Assembly (NCBI GenBank): GCA_027489035.1
Contig: JAIYAN010000023.1
Location: 186,001-250,000 of the forward strand
Source: Chitinophagaceae bacterium
GTDB taxonomy: Bacteria > Bacteroidota > Bacteroidia > Chitinophagales > Chitinophagaceae
Direction of reading: 5' to 3'
Length of the DNA stretch: 64,000 bases
In this document: positions 49,049 through 58,773 of the stretch, in pieces
Position numbering within the stretch: the first letter of the stretch is position 1
Layout: the number at the start of each line of letters is the position of its first letter
Translations under genes and position numbers: made by a program
Notes under the pieces: model-generated
The model's input: only the letters and a program-made list of their open reading frames with translations
What the model was told of the DNA's origin: nothing
The model's database searches: none

Positions 49049-49768
49049 ATGTCGTTACAACCTTGGCTAACTGGAACAGTAATAAAAATTGTAGACGAAA
49101 CAAATGATACCAAAAGATTTTGGATACAAGTGCCCTCATTAGAGAAATTTGATTTTTTACCTGGTCAATTTGTAACATTGGATTTACCGATTCATGAAAA
49201 ATCAAATAAAAGATGGAGAAGTTATTCCATTGCATCTTGGCCTGATGGCACAAATGTATTTGAATTGTTGATTGTACTTAATCCTTCTGGAACAGGAACG
49301 CCATATTTATTTAATGAGATTAAAGTTGGAAGTGAAATTACATTAAGAGGTCCACAGGGCGTGTTTACAATACCTCAAAATTTAGAAAAAGAACTGTTTT
49401 TAATTTGCACGGGTACAGGCATTGCACCATTTCGTAGTATGGTAAATTTTATCTTTCAAAATAATGTACCTCATAAAAAAATTTACCTCATTTTTGGTAC
49501 ACGTACAAAATCGAATCTTTTGTATTTCGAAGAGATGAAAAATTTAGAAATTGATTTCGCGGATTTTTACTTCCATCCAACTTTGTCTAGAGATGATTGG
49601 GAAGGAGAGAAAGGCTATGTTCATTCTGTTTATGAACGACTTTGCAGCTCAAAACCTGATGCTCAATTTTATTTATGTGGCTGGAAGAATATGATTGATG
49701 AAGCCAAATCAAGATTACTTGAAATGGGTTACGATAAAAAAGACATTCATCTAGAAATTTATGGGTAA
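49049..49768 (+). CDS. Ferredoxin-NADP reductase-like flavin oxidoreductase
   Basis: A 239-aa FAD/NAD(P)-binding protein of the ferredoxin reductase superfamily. FAD-binding RSYSIAS near residue 57; LRGPQGVFT; NAD(P)-binding GTGIAPFRSMV near 128; LIFGTRTKSNLLY; and a C-terminal YLCGWKNMIDEAKSRL. There is no iron-sulfur domain, so it needs a separate partner (ferredoxin or flavodoxin). The C-terminus lacks an aromatic last residue and ends LEIYG. It is divergent from mfd; a weak terminator at 49926-49950 ends it. Confidence 0.88.
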   Translation: MSLQPWLTGTVIKIVDETNDTKRFWIQVPSLEKFDFLPGQFVTLDLPIHEKSNKRWRSYSIASWPDGTNVFELLIVLNPSGTGTPYLFNEIKVGSEITLRGPQGVFTIPQNLEKELFLICTGTGIAPFRSMVNFIFQNNVPHKKIYLIFGTRTKSNLLYFEEMKNLEIDFADFYFHPTLSRDDWEGEKGYVHSVYERLCSSKPDAQFYLCGWKNMIDEAKSRLLEMGYDKKDIHLEIYG

Positions 49769-49925
49769 TGAATTTATTAAATCAGAAATGAATTATGTAG
49801 TATAATTTCTACAAGAAAATTTATATATAAAACGTTGATATTCAATATTGTTAACTTAAATTTGAATTCCTAAATACCTGAATCAACTAACTGAAAACTA
49901 TGAACGAACCAAACCAATAAATAAA

Positions 49926-49950
49926 GAGTCGACTTGTGTCGGCTTTTTTA
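49926..49950 (+). terminator. Terminator downstream of the reductase gene
   Basis: AGTCGAC and GTCGGCT pair over 7 bp with one G-U around a 4-nt loop, then six T. It lies 158 nt after the reductase stop and 2 nt before the end of the converging acyl-CoA ligase. The 179-nt gap is otherwise AT-rich with no gene. Confidence 0.6.
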
Positions 49951-51735
49951 TTTATATATCCATTCAATTTCTTGTTGATATTTTTCCATAATTACTTTAC
50001 GTTTTATACTCAGCTTCGGTGTCATTTCTCCAGTAAATACGCTCCATTCTTCAGACAATAGTTTTATCTTTTTTACTTGTTCTACATGATTGAAATAGCC
50101 ATTATAAGTTTCAATGATTCCGTTGTAAAAATGCACCACTTCGGGATGTTGAATGGCTTCATGGTTGGTTGTAAATGTTATGGATTTGCTCATCATCCAT
50201 GTTTGTAAATTTGAAAAAGAGGGAACGATTAATGCGGATACAAATTTTTGGTTATCGCCTAAAACCATTAACTGCTCTACAAATGGCGACTCTTTTAATT
50301 TGTTTTCGATTACTTGAGGTGCAACATATTTTCCGCCACTGGTTTTAAACATCTCTTTTTTTCGATCTGTTATTTTCAAGTATTTACCATCTTCAAATAT
50401 GCCAATGTCTCCTGTGTGTAACCATCCATCTTTAATTACTTCTTCAGTCCATTCGGGGTGTTTGTAATAACCCATCATTACACTAGGTCCCTTTACACAT
50501 ATTTCACCATCAGCTTCGATTTTTACTTCTTGTCCGTCGATAACCAAACCAACAGTTCCAAATTTTGTTCCGCCCTTTTTATTGCAATTCACACTGATCA
50601 CTGGACAGTTTTCTGTTGGGCCATAACCTTCAAAAACGGGGATTTGAGCAGCTGTAAAAATCCTTAAAAGTTTAACCTGACAAGCTGCACCACCAGTGAT
50701 AATGTATTTTACATTTCCGCCTAATGCCTCACGCCATTTTTTAAAAATCAACAGATTCGCTATTGCCAATTGAACTCGATAACTTAAACTGCCTTTATTT
50801 ATATTGTCGAATTTTTCCGCTAATCCAACAGCCCAATAAAATAATTTTCTTTTTACACCTTTTAACTCCGCGCCTTTTGCCATTATCTTATCAAATACTT
50901 TTTCGAGTAATCTTGGAACGGTGGAGAATAATAATGGTTTTACTTCTTTTAAATTTTCCCCAATAGTGTCTAAATTTTCGGCATAATAAATGGAAATGCC
51001 TGTAGAAATATAAATGTAGGAAGCCATTCTTTCAAAGATGTGATTGAGCGGCAGAAAGCTTAACGCTCGTTCGTTGGGCGCAACTGGAAATGGAAAGCTT
51101 TTAGTAGAGTTTAATACATTCATCACTAACCCATGATGACTTAACATTACGCCTTTTGGAACACCAGTAGTACCAGATGTATAAATGATGGTTGCACACT
51201 GTGTAGCTTTTATAGAAGATTTAATTTTCTCTAATTGATTTAATGTTTCCCCGTTTGGTTCTATCCAAATATCTTTCCAATATTTTGCTTCGGGGTCATT
51301 GTCAAAACTATATATATCAATAAGTGAAGGAACATTGGACTTAATGCTGTTTACTTTTTCAAGAATGTCGGCATCACTTACAAATGCATATTTTATTTTT
51401 GCTTCATTAAAAATAAATTCAATTTCGTTGGCATTTGTTGTGGGGTAAATCGGACAAATTAAAATACCCAATTGTTGTGTTGCCAAATCAAGCATTAACC
51501 ACTCTGGTCGGTTTCGCGAAATGATGGCAATTTTATCTTGGTTTTCGGGTTGCATATCATGTCCACTCAAACCCAATTTTAGCAAACCTGCACCTATTTT
51601 TTTTTTTTTTTTTATAATCGAATCCGTAGAATGCAAAACCCACTTACCGTTTTCTTTCCCAGCTAACATATCATTTTTTGGAAAGTTGGCTTGTTGCTCA
51701 TACAAAAAATCAAATAGTCTGGAATTCTCATTCAT
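49948..51735 (-). CDS. Long-chain acyl-CoA synthetase (AMP-binding)
   Basis: Adenylates a fatty acid and transfers it to CoA. ANL-family motifs: IIYTSGTTGVPKGVMLSHHG near residue 183 to 202; GYGPTENCPVIS; HTGDIGIFEDGKYLKITDRKKEMFKTSGGKY in sections near 440-470; GEMTPKLSIKRKVI near the end. The 595 aa match FadD15-like long-chain ligases. Odd: residues Lys42-Lys46 are encoded by 17 consecutive A (51597-51613), with the frame intact in this sequence. Slippage there would truncate the protein after about 45 residues. Confidence 0.92.
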   Translation of the reverse strand: MNENSRLFDFLYEQQANFPKNDMLAGKENGKWVLHSTDSIIKKKKKIGAGLLKLGLSGHDMQPENQDKIAIISRNRPEWLMLDLATQQLGILICPIYPTTNANEIEFIFNEAKIKYAFVSDADILEKVNSIKSNVPSLIDIYSFDNDPEAKYWKDIWIEPNGETLNQLEKIKSSIKATQCATIIYTSGTTGVPKGVMLSHHGLVMNVLNSTKSFPFPVAPNERALSFLPLNHIFERMASYIYISTGISIYYAENLDTIGENLKEVKPLLFSTVPRLLEKVFDKIMAKGAELKGVKRKLFYWAVGLAEKFDNINKGSLSYRVQLAIANLLIFKKWREALGGNVKYIITGGAACQVKLLRIFTAAQIPVFEGYGPTENCPVISVNCNKKGGTKFGTVGLVIDGQEVKIEADGEICVKGPSVMMGYYKHPEWTEEVIKDGWLHTGDIGIFEDGKYLKITDRKKEMFKTSGGKYVAPQVIENKLKESPFVEQLMVLGDNQKFVSALIVPSFSNLQTWMMSKSITFTTNHEAIQHPEVVHFYNGIIETYNGYFNHVEQVKKIKLLSEEWSVFTGEMTPKLSIKRKVIMEKYQQEIEWIYK

Positions 51736-51786
51736 AGCTCAATAATTTTATTGTAATAGAATATTGTAGTAATTACAAATTGGGGA

Positions 51787-52782
51787 TTAATGATAAAATT
51801 CGTCTTTAGCAGGTTTATAAGGGTAGGCTTTAAAATACTGCATGAATTCACCGTATTCTTGATTGTGCAATTGTGTCCAATTTTGAAATGCGGTTAAATT
51901 TTCTGATGAGCCAAATAACCATTGGTTATAAGATTCAAAGAATCCCTCTCGCAATAATTTCAAATGAAAGTCAAACAGTTTAAATGGATATTTTTCTGTT
52001 TTATCTTGATACCATTCTAAAATAAATTTCGTTCTAATCATTGTTAAGGAAGATGTGGTAACGCCTTTTTCCCTTGCGATATCATTTTGTTTCGAAAGAT
52101 TTGAAAGTACTTTCTGTGCGAATTTATTTTTTTCTTTGAGGTATTTTTCATTAGAAAAATCGGAGAAATAATTTTTATAACTATTGATTAAGATGTCTTT
52201 TATTTCTGGGCTTTTAGGGTTTAATGGGTCAAGATTTACATATATTTCGCCATAAATGATGCTCCATATTGGCTCCAAATTTTCATAGTATTTAGATGCA
52301 TTAAAATAGTTGCGCGCGTAAGTTGGATCGAGTTCAATGCCTCTTTCCCAAAAATCAATGCACTGATTTTTTTGTTGACGAGAGAGCAGTTCTCCTAAGT
52401 CATTGTAAAATGCGCCATTGCCTGGGAACTTCTTAATGGCTTTTAAATATAAATTTTCGGCTTCTACAAATTGTTGGTTTGCAGAATAAATGGTTCCTGC
52501 AATTTGATAAGTTTGATCATCAGCAACACCTGAATCAATTTTTTGGGATAAAAGTTTGATGCCTCTTTTATATTCCTTTTCAAAATATAAACAAAGCGCT
52601 AAGTCTTTTGTGAAAATGATATTGTTTGTGTCTAATTTGTAAGCATCGTTTAAAAGTGACTCAGCATTTGAATAATCACCTTCTATCATATAATTTTTAC
52701 CCATTTCATGCAACCGCATTGCATCTTGTGCAATTCCTTTTTGTGCAATTGAAATTAAAATGATAAAAATGAATTTCTTCAT
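51787..52782 (-). CDS. Secreted TPR-repeat protein
   Basis: A 331-aa protein when started at ATG 52780-52782, which gives a clean signal peptide (MKKFIFIILISIAQKGIAQ). The seven codons before it belong to an AT-rich leader. TPR-like helical repeats run from about 27 to 170 (YMIEGDYSNAESLLNDAYKL, YEKEYKRGIKLL in part, GTIYSANQQFVEAENLYLKA, WERGIELDPTYARNYF). The C-terminal half is helical without a known domain. Role unknown; likely periplasmic scaffold. It is 78 nt downstream of the DUF1015 gene on the same strand and may be in its operon. Confidence 0.78.
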   Translation of the reverse strand: MKKFIFIILISIAQKGIAQDAMRLHEMGKNYMIEGDYSNAESLLNDAYKLDTNNIIFTKDLALCLYFEKEYKRGIKLLSQKIDSGVADDQTYQIAGTIYSANQQFVEAENLYLKAIKKFPGNGAFYNDLGELLSRQQKNQCIDFWERGIELDPTYARNYFNASKYYENLEPIWSIIYGEIYVNLDPLNPKSPEIKDILINSYKNYFSDFSNEKYLKEKNKFAQKVLSNLSKQNDIAREKGVTTSSLTMIRTKFILEWYQDKTEKYPFKLFDFHLKLLREGFFESYNQWLFGSSENLTAFQNWTQLHNQEYGEFMQYFKAYPYKPAKDEFYH

Positions 52783-52859
52783 GTTGATTATTGTTGAATA
52801 CATATTGTTGAATTCAATTTCAATAAATCTGATACTGGAATTGGTTCAATTTCTATAAA

Positions 52860-54092
52860 CTAACTTGAAATTAAATGTGTCAACAAGCCATCTCTAAGTT
52901 TTGGCTCAAACCAAGTGCTTTTTGGAGGCATCACGTTTCCACTATCCGAAATATCAAATAATTGCTGAATACTTACTGGGTATAAGCTAATCGCCAACGC
53001 CATCTCGCCACTATCTACTCTGTTTTCTAATGCTTCTAGTCCACGAATTCCACCTACAAAATCAATGCGTTTATCCGTTCTTTGATCCTTGATGTTTAGC
53101 AATGGGTCAAGAATATTATTTTGTAAAATCGTTACATCCAACACGCCAATTGGGTCTTCGGTATAAGTGCCTTGTAATGAAGTTAATTTGTACCAAGTCT
53201 TGTTGATGTAAAGTCCAAAACTATGCAGTTCCTCTGGGCGATAAGCGACATCTACTTTTTCTACGGAAAATTTATCATTAAGTTTTTGCAAAAAAGTTTC
53301 CGCACTCAAATCACCCAAATCTTTTACCACACGGTTATAATCCATGATCATCAATTGATTTGATGGAAACAAAGTGGTTAAAAAGTAGTTGGATTCAGGT
53401 GTTGCTTTGCCGCCTAAAGCCGCGCGCACTTTTGCTGCAGATGCTGCACGATGGTGACCATCTGCAATATATGTACATGGTACTTTTGTTTTGAAAAGTT
53501 CAGTTATTTTTTCAATCGTATTGTCATCATTTACAATCCAAATGCTGTGTTGAATGTCATCGTCTGCTACAAAATCGTATTGCGGATTTTTTTCTGAGGT
53601 CCATTTTTGTATTATGGCATCTACTTCATCTACATTACGGTAAGCTAAAAATACGTTTCCTGTTTGAGCTCCTGTAGTTTTAATGTGGTTGATGCGATCT
53701 AATTCTTTCTCCGGACGAGTAAACTCATGCTTTTTAATCAAATCGTTTTCATAATCATCAACCGAGCTGCCACAAACCAATCCAGTTTGGCTTTTGCCAT
53801 TCATAATCAAACGGTAGATGTAGTAACAAGGTTTGCTTTCAATGAATAAAATATTTCTACTGATAAATGCCGTTAGGTTTTCTTTGGCCTTATCGTAAAC
53901 TTCTTGTGAATGAATATCAACAGATTCTGGTAAATCAATTTCGCTTTTGGTGATATGTAAAAAAGAAGAATGGTTCCCTTGAGCTTCAATTTTTGCTTCT
54001 TTGCTGTTTAATACATCATAAGGTCTTGATGCAACTTGTTTTGCCAACTGGGCTTCTGGCCTTAATGCCTTAAATGGAGAAATCGTTATCAT
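52860..54092 (-). CDS. DUF1015 family protein
   Basis: A 410-aa soluble protein of the DUF1015 family: SPFKALRPEAQLAKQVASRP with YDVLNSKEAK, HEFTRPEKELDR, YIADGHHRAASA (Asp-Gly-His-His), and PVSIQQLFDISDSG with MPPKSTWFEPKLRDGL at the end. The GHHR and PPKSTWF blocks are the family hallmarks. Biochemical function is not established. It lies 69 nt downstream of serC on the same strand, a pairing often seen in Bacteroidota, so a link to serine or one-carbon metabolism is suggested by context. No serA is found between them. Confidence 0.88.
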   Translation of the reverse strand: MITISPFKALRPEAQLAKQVASRPYDVLNSKEAKIEAQGNHSSFLHITKSEIDLPESVDIHSQEVYDKAKENLTAFISRNILFIESKPCYYIYRLIMNGKSQTGLVCGSSVDDYENDLIKKHEFTRPEKELDRINHIKTTGAQTGNVFLAYRNVDEVDAIIQKWTSEKNPQYDFVADDDIQHSIWIVNDDNTIEKITELFKTKVPCTYIADGHHRAASAAKVRAALGGKATPESNYFLTTLFPSNQLMIMDYNRVVKDLGDLSAETFLQKLNDKFSVEKVDVAYRPEELHSFGLYINKTWYKLTSLQGTYTEDPIGVLDVTILQNNILDPLLNIKDQRTDKRIDFVGGIRGLEALENRVDSGEMALAISLYPVSIQQLFDISDSGNVMPPKSTWFEPKLRDGLLTHLISS

Positions 54093-54161
54093 TTATTTTT
54101 TTATAATTAAAACAAAAATAGGGTTATTAAAATAGGTTATTACATATTATTGGACAAAGTT

Positions 54162-55229
54162 TTAAACAACGGATTGCTCAAAATTTTTCATCAGGTCAAC
54201 GAGTACTTCTACACTGCTTAAAGGTAATGCATTATATAAAGATGCTCTAAATGCCCCAGAAAGTCGATGACCTTGAATACCAATAATGCCATTTGAAGCG
54301 GCAAAATCTAGAAAAAGCTTTTCGTGCGCTTTGTTTTTTGTGGCAAAACAAACATTCATTTTACTTCTGTCGGCAGGATTTACAGATGTTTCGAAAATTT
54401 CATTTCTATCAATTTCATTATAAAGTAAAGTGGCTTTCTTTATGTTTAATTTCTCTATTTCTTTCACACCTCCCAATTCTTTCAGCCATCTTAGTGTTAG
54501 CAAACAAACATATACTGCAAAAACAGGTGGTGTGTTTAACATGCTTCCTTCTGCAATATGATTTCTATAATCCATAATGGTTGGGATAGGGTGCTTTACT
54601 TTTCCCAAGATATTGGAATCTACCACCACTAAATTTACCCCGGCTGGTCCCATGTTTTTTTGAGCACCGGCATATATCAATCCAAAGTCATTGAAATTTA
54701 ATTCGCGACTAAAAATATCGCTACTCATATCTGCGACAAGAACATTGCTGGTTTTTGGAATCGATTGCCATTGCGTACCGTAAATTGTATTATTGGTGGT
54801 AATGTGAAAATATTTCGAATCGTTTGGAATGGCGAAATCATTTGGTATGTATGAATAATTTTTGTCTTTAGAAGAACAAGCGATTTCAACTTTTCCAAAC
54901 AATTTAGCTTCTTTAATGGCCTTGCTGCTCCAAACCCCAGTATCTGCGTAAGCCACAGTGTCTTTAGGGTCTAATAAATTCATGGGCACTTGCATAAATT
55001 GTGTAGATGCGCCACCATGTAAAAACAAAACCTCGTAATCATCATTCAAATGCATCAATTCTTTCACCAGCGATCGTGCTTCTTCCATTACTTCGGTAAA
55101 GGCTGGTGTTCTATGCCCCAATTCGAGAATGGATAAGCCCGAATTATTGAAGTTTATTACAGCTTCAGCAGCTTGTTGGAAAACAGTTTTTGGAAGAATA
55201 GAAGGCCCTGCGTTGAAATTATGAATCAT
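54162..55229 (-). CDS. serC: Phosphoserine aminotransferase
   Basis: PLP-dependent class V aminotransferase converting 3-phosphohydroxypyruvate to phosphoserine; it also acts in pyridoxine synthesis in some bacteria. The PLP lysine is Lys191 in GAQKNMGPAGV. Other conserved parts are HNFNAGPS at the start, LFLHGGASTQF near 70, NNTIYGTQW, and HRLSGAFRASLYNA near the end. The 355 aa match the family. Probably first gene of a serC-DUF1015 operon. Confidence 0.95.
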   Translation of the reverse strand: MIHNFNAGPSILPKTVFQQAAEAVINFNNSGLSILELGHRTPAFTEVMEEARSLVKELMHLNDDYEVLFLHGGASTQFMQVPMNLLDPKDTVAYADTGVWSSKAIKEAKLFGKVEIACSSKDKNYSYIPNDFAIPNDSKYFHITTNNTIYGTQWQSIPKTSNVLVADMSSDIFSRELNFNDFGLIYAGAQKNMGPAGVNLVVVDSNILGKVKHPIPTIMDYRNHIAEGSMLNTPPVFAVYVCLLTLRWLKELGGVKEIEKLNIKKATLLYNEIDRNEIFETSVNPADRSKMNVCFATKNKAHEKLFLDFAASNGIIGIQGHRLSGAFRASLYNALPLSSVEVLVDLMKNFEQSVV

Positions 55230-55377
55230 CGAAAATATTGCGTCTGAGTTTTAACAGACATTGATTTTAAAAATAAAAAGTAAAGGTAATAAATTATAAA
55301 TAGTTAGCCGATTGATAAAACGAGAAACGTAATATTAAAACCCATTATTTTCAATAAAAAAAGGAAAAATGACACAA

Positions 55378-55878
55378 TTATGAGATAAATGGCGAATTGA
55401 AATCTGAAATAAATTGCTCCGCTTCGTCAGGGGTAATCACTATCTTTTTGTTGTTGATTTTGGTAATTAAAACGATTTTATTTTTTCTTGTAGCGTACCA
55501 TGTCATGCTGCCTAATTTTGAGCTAGAAAATCTACCCCAATAGCCAAATAATCCACCAACGCCAAATGTTCGGATTATCCAACCCATTTGTTCTTTTTCA
55601 ATAATTTCTACAGATAATATTTCGCTTCTTTTAATTTTTACATTTCCTAAAAGTCGTCGAACGATTATTTCATCTGTTGTTAGTTGATAATCTTTTGTGC
55701 TAAACCCGTAAGTGATAATATAAATAGCAAGCAATGCAACTCTGGTGTATATCGCGTTTTGATCACTTGTACCGTCTGTTATAAATATGAGCGGCAAAAA
55801 GATTATAAAGGCAAATAAAATGGTTAAACCAATGGTTAAGATTTTGGTTATATTATCGAATGAAGCTTTGTATGTCAT
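55378..55878 (-). CDS. Membrane protein with bacterial PH-like domain
   Basis: A 166-aa protein with two N-terminal membrane helices (about 12-34 and 46-60), then a PH-like beta domain: YQLTTDEIIVRRLLGNVKIK in part, RSEILSVEIIE, a Gly-rich GVGGLFGYWGRF and KIVITPDEAEQFI. This is the layout of bPH-domain membrane proteins of unknown function. It is 148 nt upstream of serC on the same strand, with no clear terminator between, so co-transcription is possible. Its 5' side is bounded by repeats. Confidence 0.75.
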   Translation of the reverse strand: MTYKASFDNITKILTIGLTILFAFIIFLPLIFITDGTSDQNAIYTRVALLAIYIITYGFSTKDYQLTTDEIIVRRLLGNVKIKRSEILSVEIIEKEQMGWIIRTFGVGGLFGYWGRFSSSKLGSMTWYATRKNKIVLITKINNKKIVITPDEAEQFISDFNSPFIS

Positions 55879-56186
55879 TTATTGTTTGTTGTTTGTGGTT
55901 TATTGTTTGGTGTTTGAAGCCCCCATCCCCAACCCTTCCCCCGAAAGGTGAAGGGAGCATGACCTAGTTCAGTTTTAGCATCTAATATCCAGTAAATCTA
56001 ATCCCAAAAAAAGAGTAGATACATTCACCTTAAACCATTAAACCCTTAAACCAGCGAAGAGATTTAAACGCTCTAGTATCTCGTATCCCCAAAATTACGA
56101 TACACCCAAAGTGTAGATACATTCACCTTAAACCATTATACCCTTAATCCAGCGAAGCGATTTAGACGCTTTTACATCTCCCATCC
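55879..56186. repeat. Repeat island between the SpoT homologue and the PH-domain gene
   Basis: No gene in this 308-bp gap. It contains TTTGGTG-type heptamers (55880-55915), the C-rich element (55916-55958, same as at 19735 and 20148), and a 58-bp direct repeat, 56015-56072 and 56113-56170, differing at about five positions (GTAGATACATTCACCTTAAA ... AGCGAAGCGATTTAGACGCT in the second copy). Within the repeat are AACCATTA and AACCCTTA units. The second copy ends 16 nt from the 3' end of the RelA/SpoT homologue. Confidence 0.8.
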
Positions 56187-58427
56187 CTACTTCTTCTCTT
56201 CCATTTCGTAACGGTCAACTTTTTCAATACCCGGTAAAGCAAGTAGTTTTTTTACCAATAAATCCAATTGTTCTTTGTCTTGTACATATACTTTTACATT
56301 GCCTTCAAATACGCCGTCGTGTGCTTCAATGGTCATTGCGGAGATATTGATTTTCAGTTCGCCGCTAAGCAGATTGGTGATTTTATGGATTACCCCAACA
56401 TCATCTAAACCTAATATTTTTAAGCCCGTAAGGAAAGAAATTTCTTTATTTTTTGCCCATTTGGTTTTTACCACGCGGTGCCCATAATTGGCCAATAATC
56501 TAGTAGCATTTGGACAACTCGTTCTGTGAATTTTAAGGCCTTCACCTGTTGTAATAAAACCAAATACATCATCACCCGGGATTGGCTTACAACAATTTGC
56601 CAAGGTGTACATGATTTTATCGCTACGTTCGCCAAATATGATTAGCTCAGTATCTTTTTTGGGTAATGACTTTAATTCATTTTCATCAAATTTCTCTTCT
56701 GGTATCTTTAATGGTTTCGGCGCAATTAATTTATCAACATGTATGGTAAATTCCTTTAGTTCTTTAAGCTCATTTTTTTTGATGGCGATATCATATAGCA
56801 AATCCAAACTGCTTGGATATTTATAAAAATTAACCAATTCATCAATATTTGTTTGATGGAAAGAAGCGTTTAAAGCTTTTAATTTCCTTTCCAAAATACT
56901 TTTCCCCAAATCGGCAATTTGTCTACGTTCATCTTTTAATGAGTCTTTTATTTTAGCTCTAGCCTTCGACGTTACAACAAAATTCAACCATTCTGCATTG
57001 GGTTTCTGCTTAGCACTGGTGATGATTTCTATTTGATCGCCACTTCTTAATTTATAACTTAAAGGCACCAATTTGTGATTCACTTTTGCACCTATACATT
57101 TTTCCCCAACTGCAGTATGTACGCTAAAGGCAAAGTCTAATGTACTTGCCCCAACAGGAAGCATTTTTATATCACCTTTGGGCGTATACACGTAAATCTC
57201 TTCTGATAAAAACGAAGTTTTGAAATCCTGTAAAAAATCGAGCGAATTGGTGTCTTGATTGGCTAATGCTTCCCTGATCTGATTAAACCATTTGTCGAAA
57301 TTACTTTCATCATCTTTTTCTTCTTTGTATTTCCAATGTGCAGCTAAACCTTTTTCTGCAATATCATTCATACGCTTTGTTCTGATTTGAACTTCTACCC
57401 ATTTTCCCATTGGTCCCATTACCGTGGTGTGCAAAGCCTCGTAGCCATTACTTTTAGGGTTGCTCAACCAATCTCTAAGTCGCTCTGGCGAAGGGTTGTA
57501 TTCATCTGTGATGATGCTATATATTTTCCAACAATCTTCTTTTTCTTTTTCTGGTATTGCATTCAAAATAATTCGAATGGCAAATAAATCATACACCTCT
57601 TCAAATGAAACGCCTTTCTTTTTAATTTTTGTCCAAATGGAATGTATGCTTTTTGGTCTGCCGTAAATTTCAAATTCCAAACCAGTGGATTGCAATTTTT
57701 CTTTTAATGGCTTGATGAAATCATTGATGTAACGCGTTCTTTCTCTTTTAGTATCTTGAAGTTTTTTGGCAATAAACTTATATGTTTCAGATTCCATGTA
57801 TTTCATGGATAAATCTTCCATTTCTGTTTTGATGTTGTAAAGCCCCATACGGTGTGCCAATGGCGCATAAACATAAATGGTTTCTGATGAGATTTTAAGT
57901 TGTTTCTCTCGCTTCAAACTATCAAGCGTTCGCATGTTGTGAAGCCGATCAGCAAGTTTTATTAAAATCACCCTTGGGTCATCGGTTAATGTGAGCAGAA
58001 TCTTTTTGAAATTTTCAGCTTGTTGACTGGTGTTGGCATCCATTACGTTGGCAATCTTGGTAAGACCATCAACGATTTTTGTGATTTCAATTCCAAATTC
58101 TCTTTTAATATCATCAAGGGTAATGTCGGTATCTTCAACGGTGTCGTGTAAAAGTGCACAAATGCTACTTCTAACACCCAACCCAATTTCTTCAACGCAT
58201 ATTTTAGCAACGGCAATGGGATGTAAAATATAGGGCTCGCCACTTTTGCGCCTCATGGTTTTATGGGCATTAACCGCCATTTCAAATGCAGAGCGCACCA
58301 GTTCTTTATCTCCTGGTTTCATTTTTTGTTTTAAAACCCTCAATAATCCACGATATTCTCTAAGAATTTCTTTTTTTTCTTCCTCTTCGGAAAGATGATA
58401 GGTTGATATGTTTTCTGTATTTGGCAT
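56187..58427 (-). CDS. RelA/SpoT homologue, bifunctional (p)ppGpp synthetase/hydrolase
   Basis: Controls the stringent response. Across 746 aa: HD hydrolase domain with GEPYILHPIAVAKI, LLHDTVEDTDIT near 90 and ADRLHNMRTL near 160; synthetase domain near 240-380 (EIYGRPKSIHSIWTKIKK, YDLFAIRIIL, GYEALHTTVMGP); TGS domain near 400-460 (EEIYVYTPKGDIKMLP, DFAFSVHTAVG); a zinc-type conserved Cys region (LANCCKPIPGDDVFGF); and a C-terminal ACT domain (ILGLDDVGVIHKITNLLS). Both catalytic HD residues are kept, so it is probably a Rel-type bifunctional enzyme. Confidence 0.95.
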   Translation of the reverse strand: MPNTENISTYHLSEEEEKKEILREYRGLLRVLKQKMKPGDKELVRSAFEMAVNAHKTMRRKSGEPYILHPIAVAKICVEEIGLGVRSSICALLHDTVEDTDITLDDIKREFGIEITKIVDGLTKIANVMDANTSQQAENFKKILLTLTDDPRVILIKLADRLHNMRTLDSLKREKQLKISSETIYVYAPLAHRMGLYNIKTEMEDLSMKYMESETYKFIAKKLQDTKRERTRYINDFIKPLKEKLQSTGLEFEIYGRPKSIHSIWTKIKKKGVSFEEVYDLFAIRIILNAIPEKEKEDCWKIYSIITDEYNPSPERLRDWLSNPKSNGYEALHTTVMGPMGKWVEVQIRTKRMNDIAEKGLAAHWKYKEEKDDESNFDKWFNQIREALANQDTNSLDFLQDFKTSFLSEEIYVYTPKGDIKMLPVGASTLDFAFSVHTAVGEKCIGAKVNHKLVPLSYKLRSGDQIEIITSAKQKPNAEWLNFVVTSKARAKIKDSLKDERRQIADLGKSILERKLKALNASFHQTNIDELVNFYKYPSSLDLLYDIAIKKNELKELKEFTIHVDKLIAPKPLKIPEEKFDENELKSLPKKDTELIIFGERSDKIMYTLANCCKPIPGDDVFGFITTGEGLKIHRTSCPNATRLLANYGHRVVKTKWAKNKEISFLTGLKILGLDDVGVIHKITNLLSGELKINISAMTIEAHDGVFEGNVKVYVQDKEQLDLLVKKLLALPGIEKVDRYEMEEKK

Positions 58428-58550
58428 GACGATGCACGAATTTACTTTAAAAGTACCAACGGATTAAAATTATAAAGATTGTTTTCATCCCCTTTTTTAC
58501 TTGAAAAATAAATTACTTGAAAAATTACTCCATTTACAGAAGAAAAGTAT

Positions 58551-58558
58551 TAGTTTTG
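58551..58558 (+). promoter_or_regulatory. Candidate -7 promoter element of tRNA-Leu
   Basis: TAGTTTTG matches TAnnTTTG, 29 nt upstream of the tRNA 5' end. No -33 TTTG at the usual spacing. Confidence 0.4.
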
Positions 58559-58587
58559 CCCCCCGTTTATTAATTAAGTTCAATAAT

Positions 58588-58669
58588 GCGGATGTGGCGA
58601 AATTGGCAGACGCACCAGACTTAGGATCTGGCGCCGCGAGGCATGTAGGTTCGACCCCTATCATCCGCA
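58588..58669 (+). tRNA. tRNA-Leu (anticodon UAG)
   Basis: An 82-nt class II tRNA. Acceptor GCGGATG (58588-58594) pairs with CATCCGC (58662-58668), discriminator A. The anticodon stem is CCAGA/TCTGG with loop CTTAGGA, so the anticodon is TAG and reads CUN leucine codons. There is a variable arm (GCGCCGCGAGGCAT area) and a T arm with GGTTCGACC. The 3' CCA is not encoded. It is 105 nt upstream of the trigger-factor gene, transcribed in the same direction. Confidence 0.95.
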
Positions 58670-58773
58670 CACATGAAGTTGATAAGTTGATTGCGTTATT
58701 GTATTGTTTCTTTACTTTAACCGTTTGACTTATCAACTTTAATTTTTTATCTAAATCGCAAAAACGAATATCA

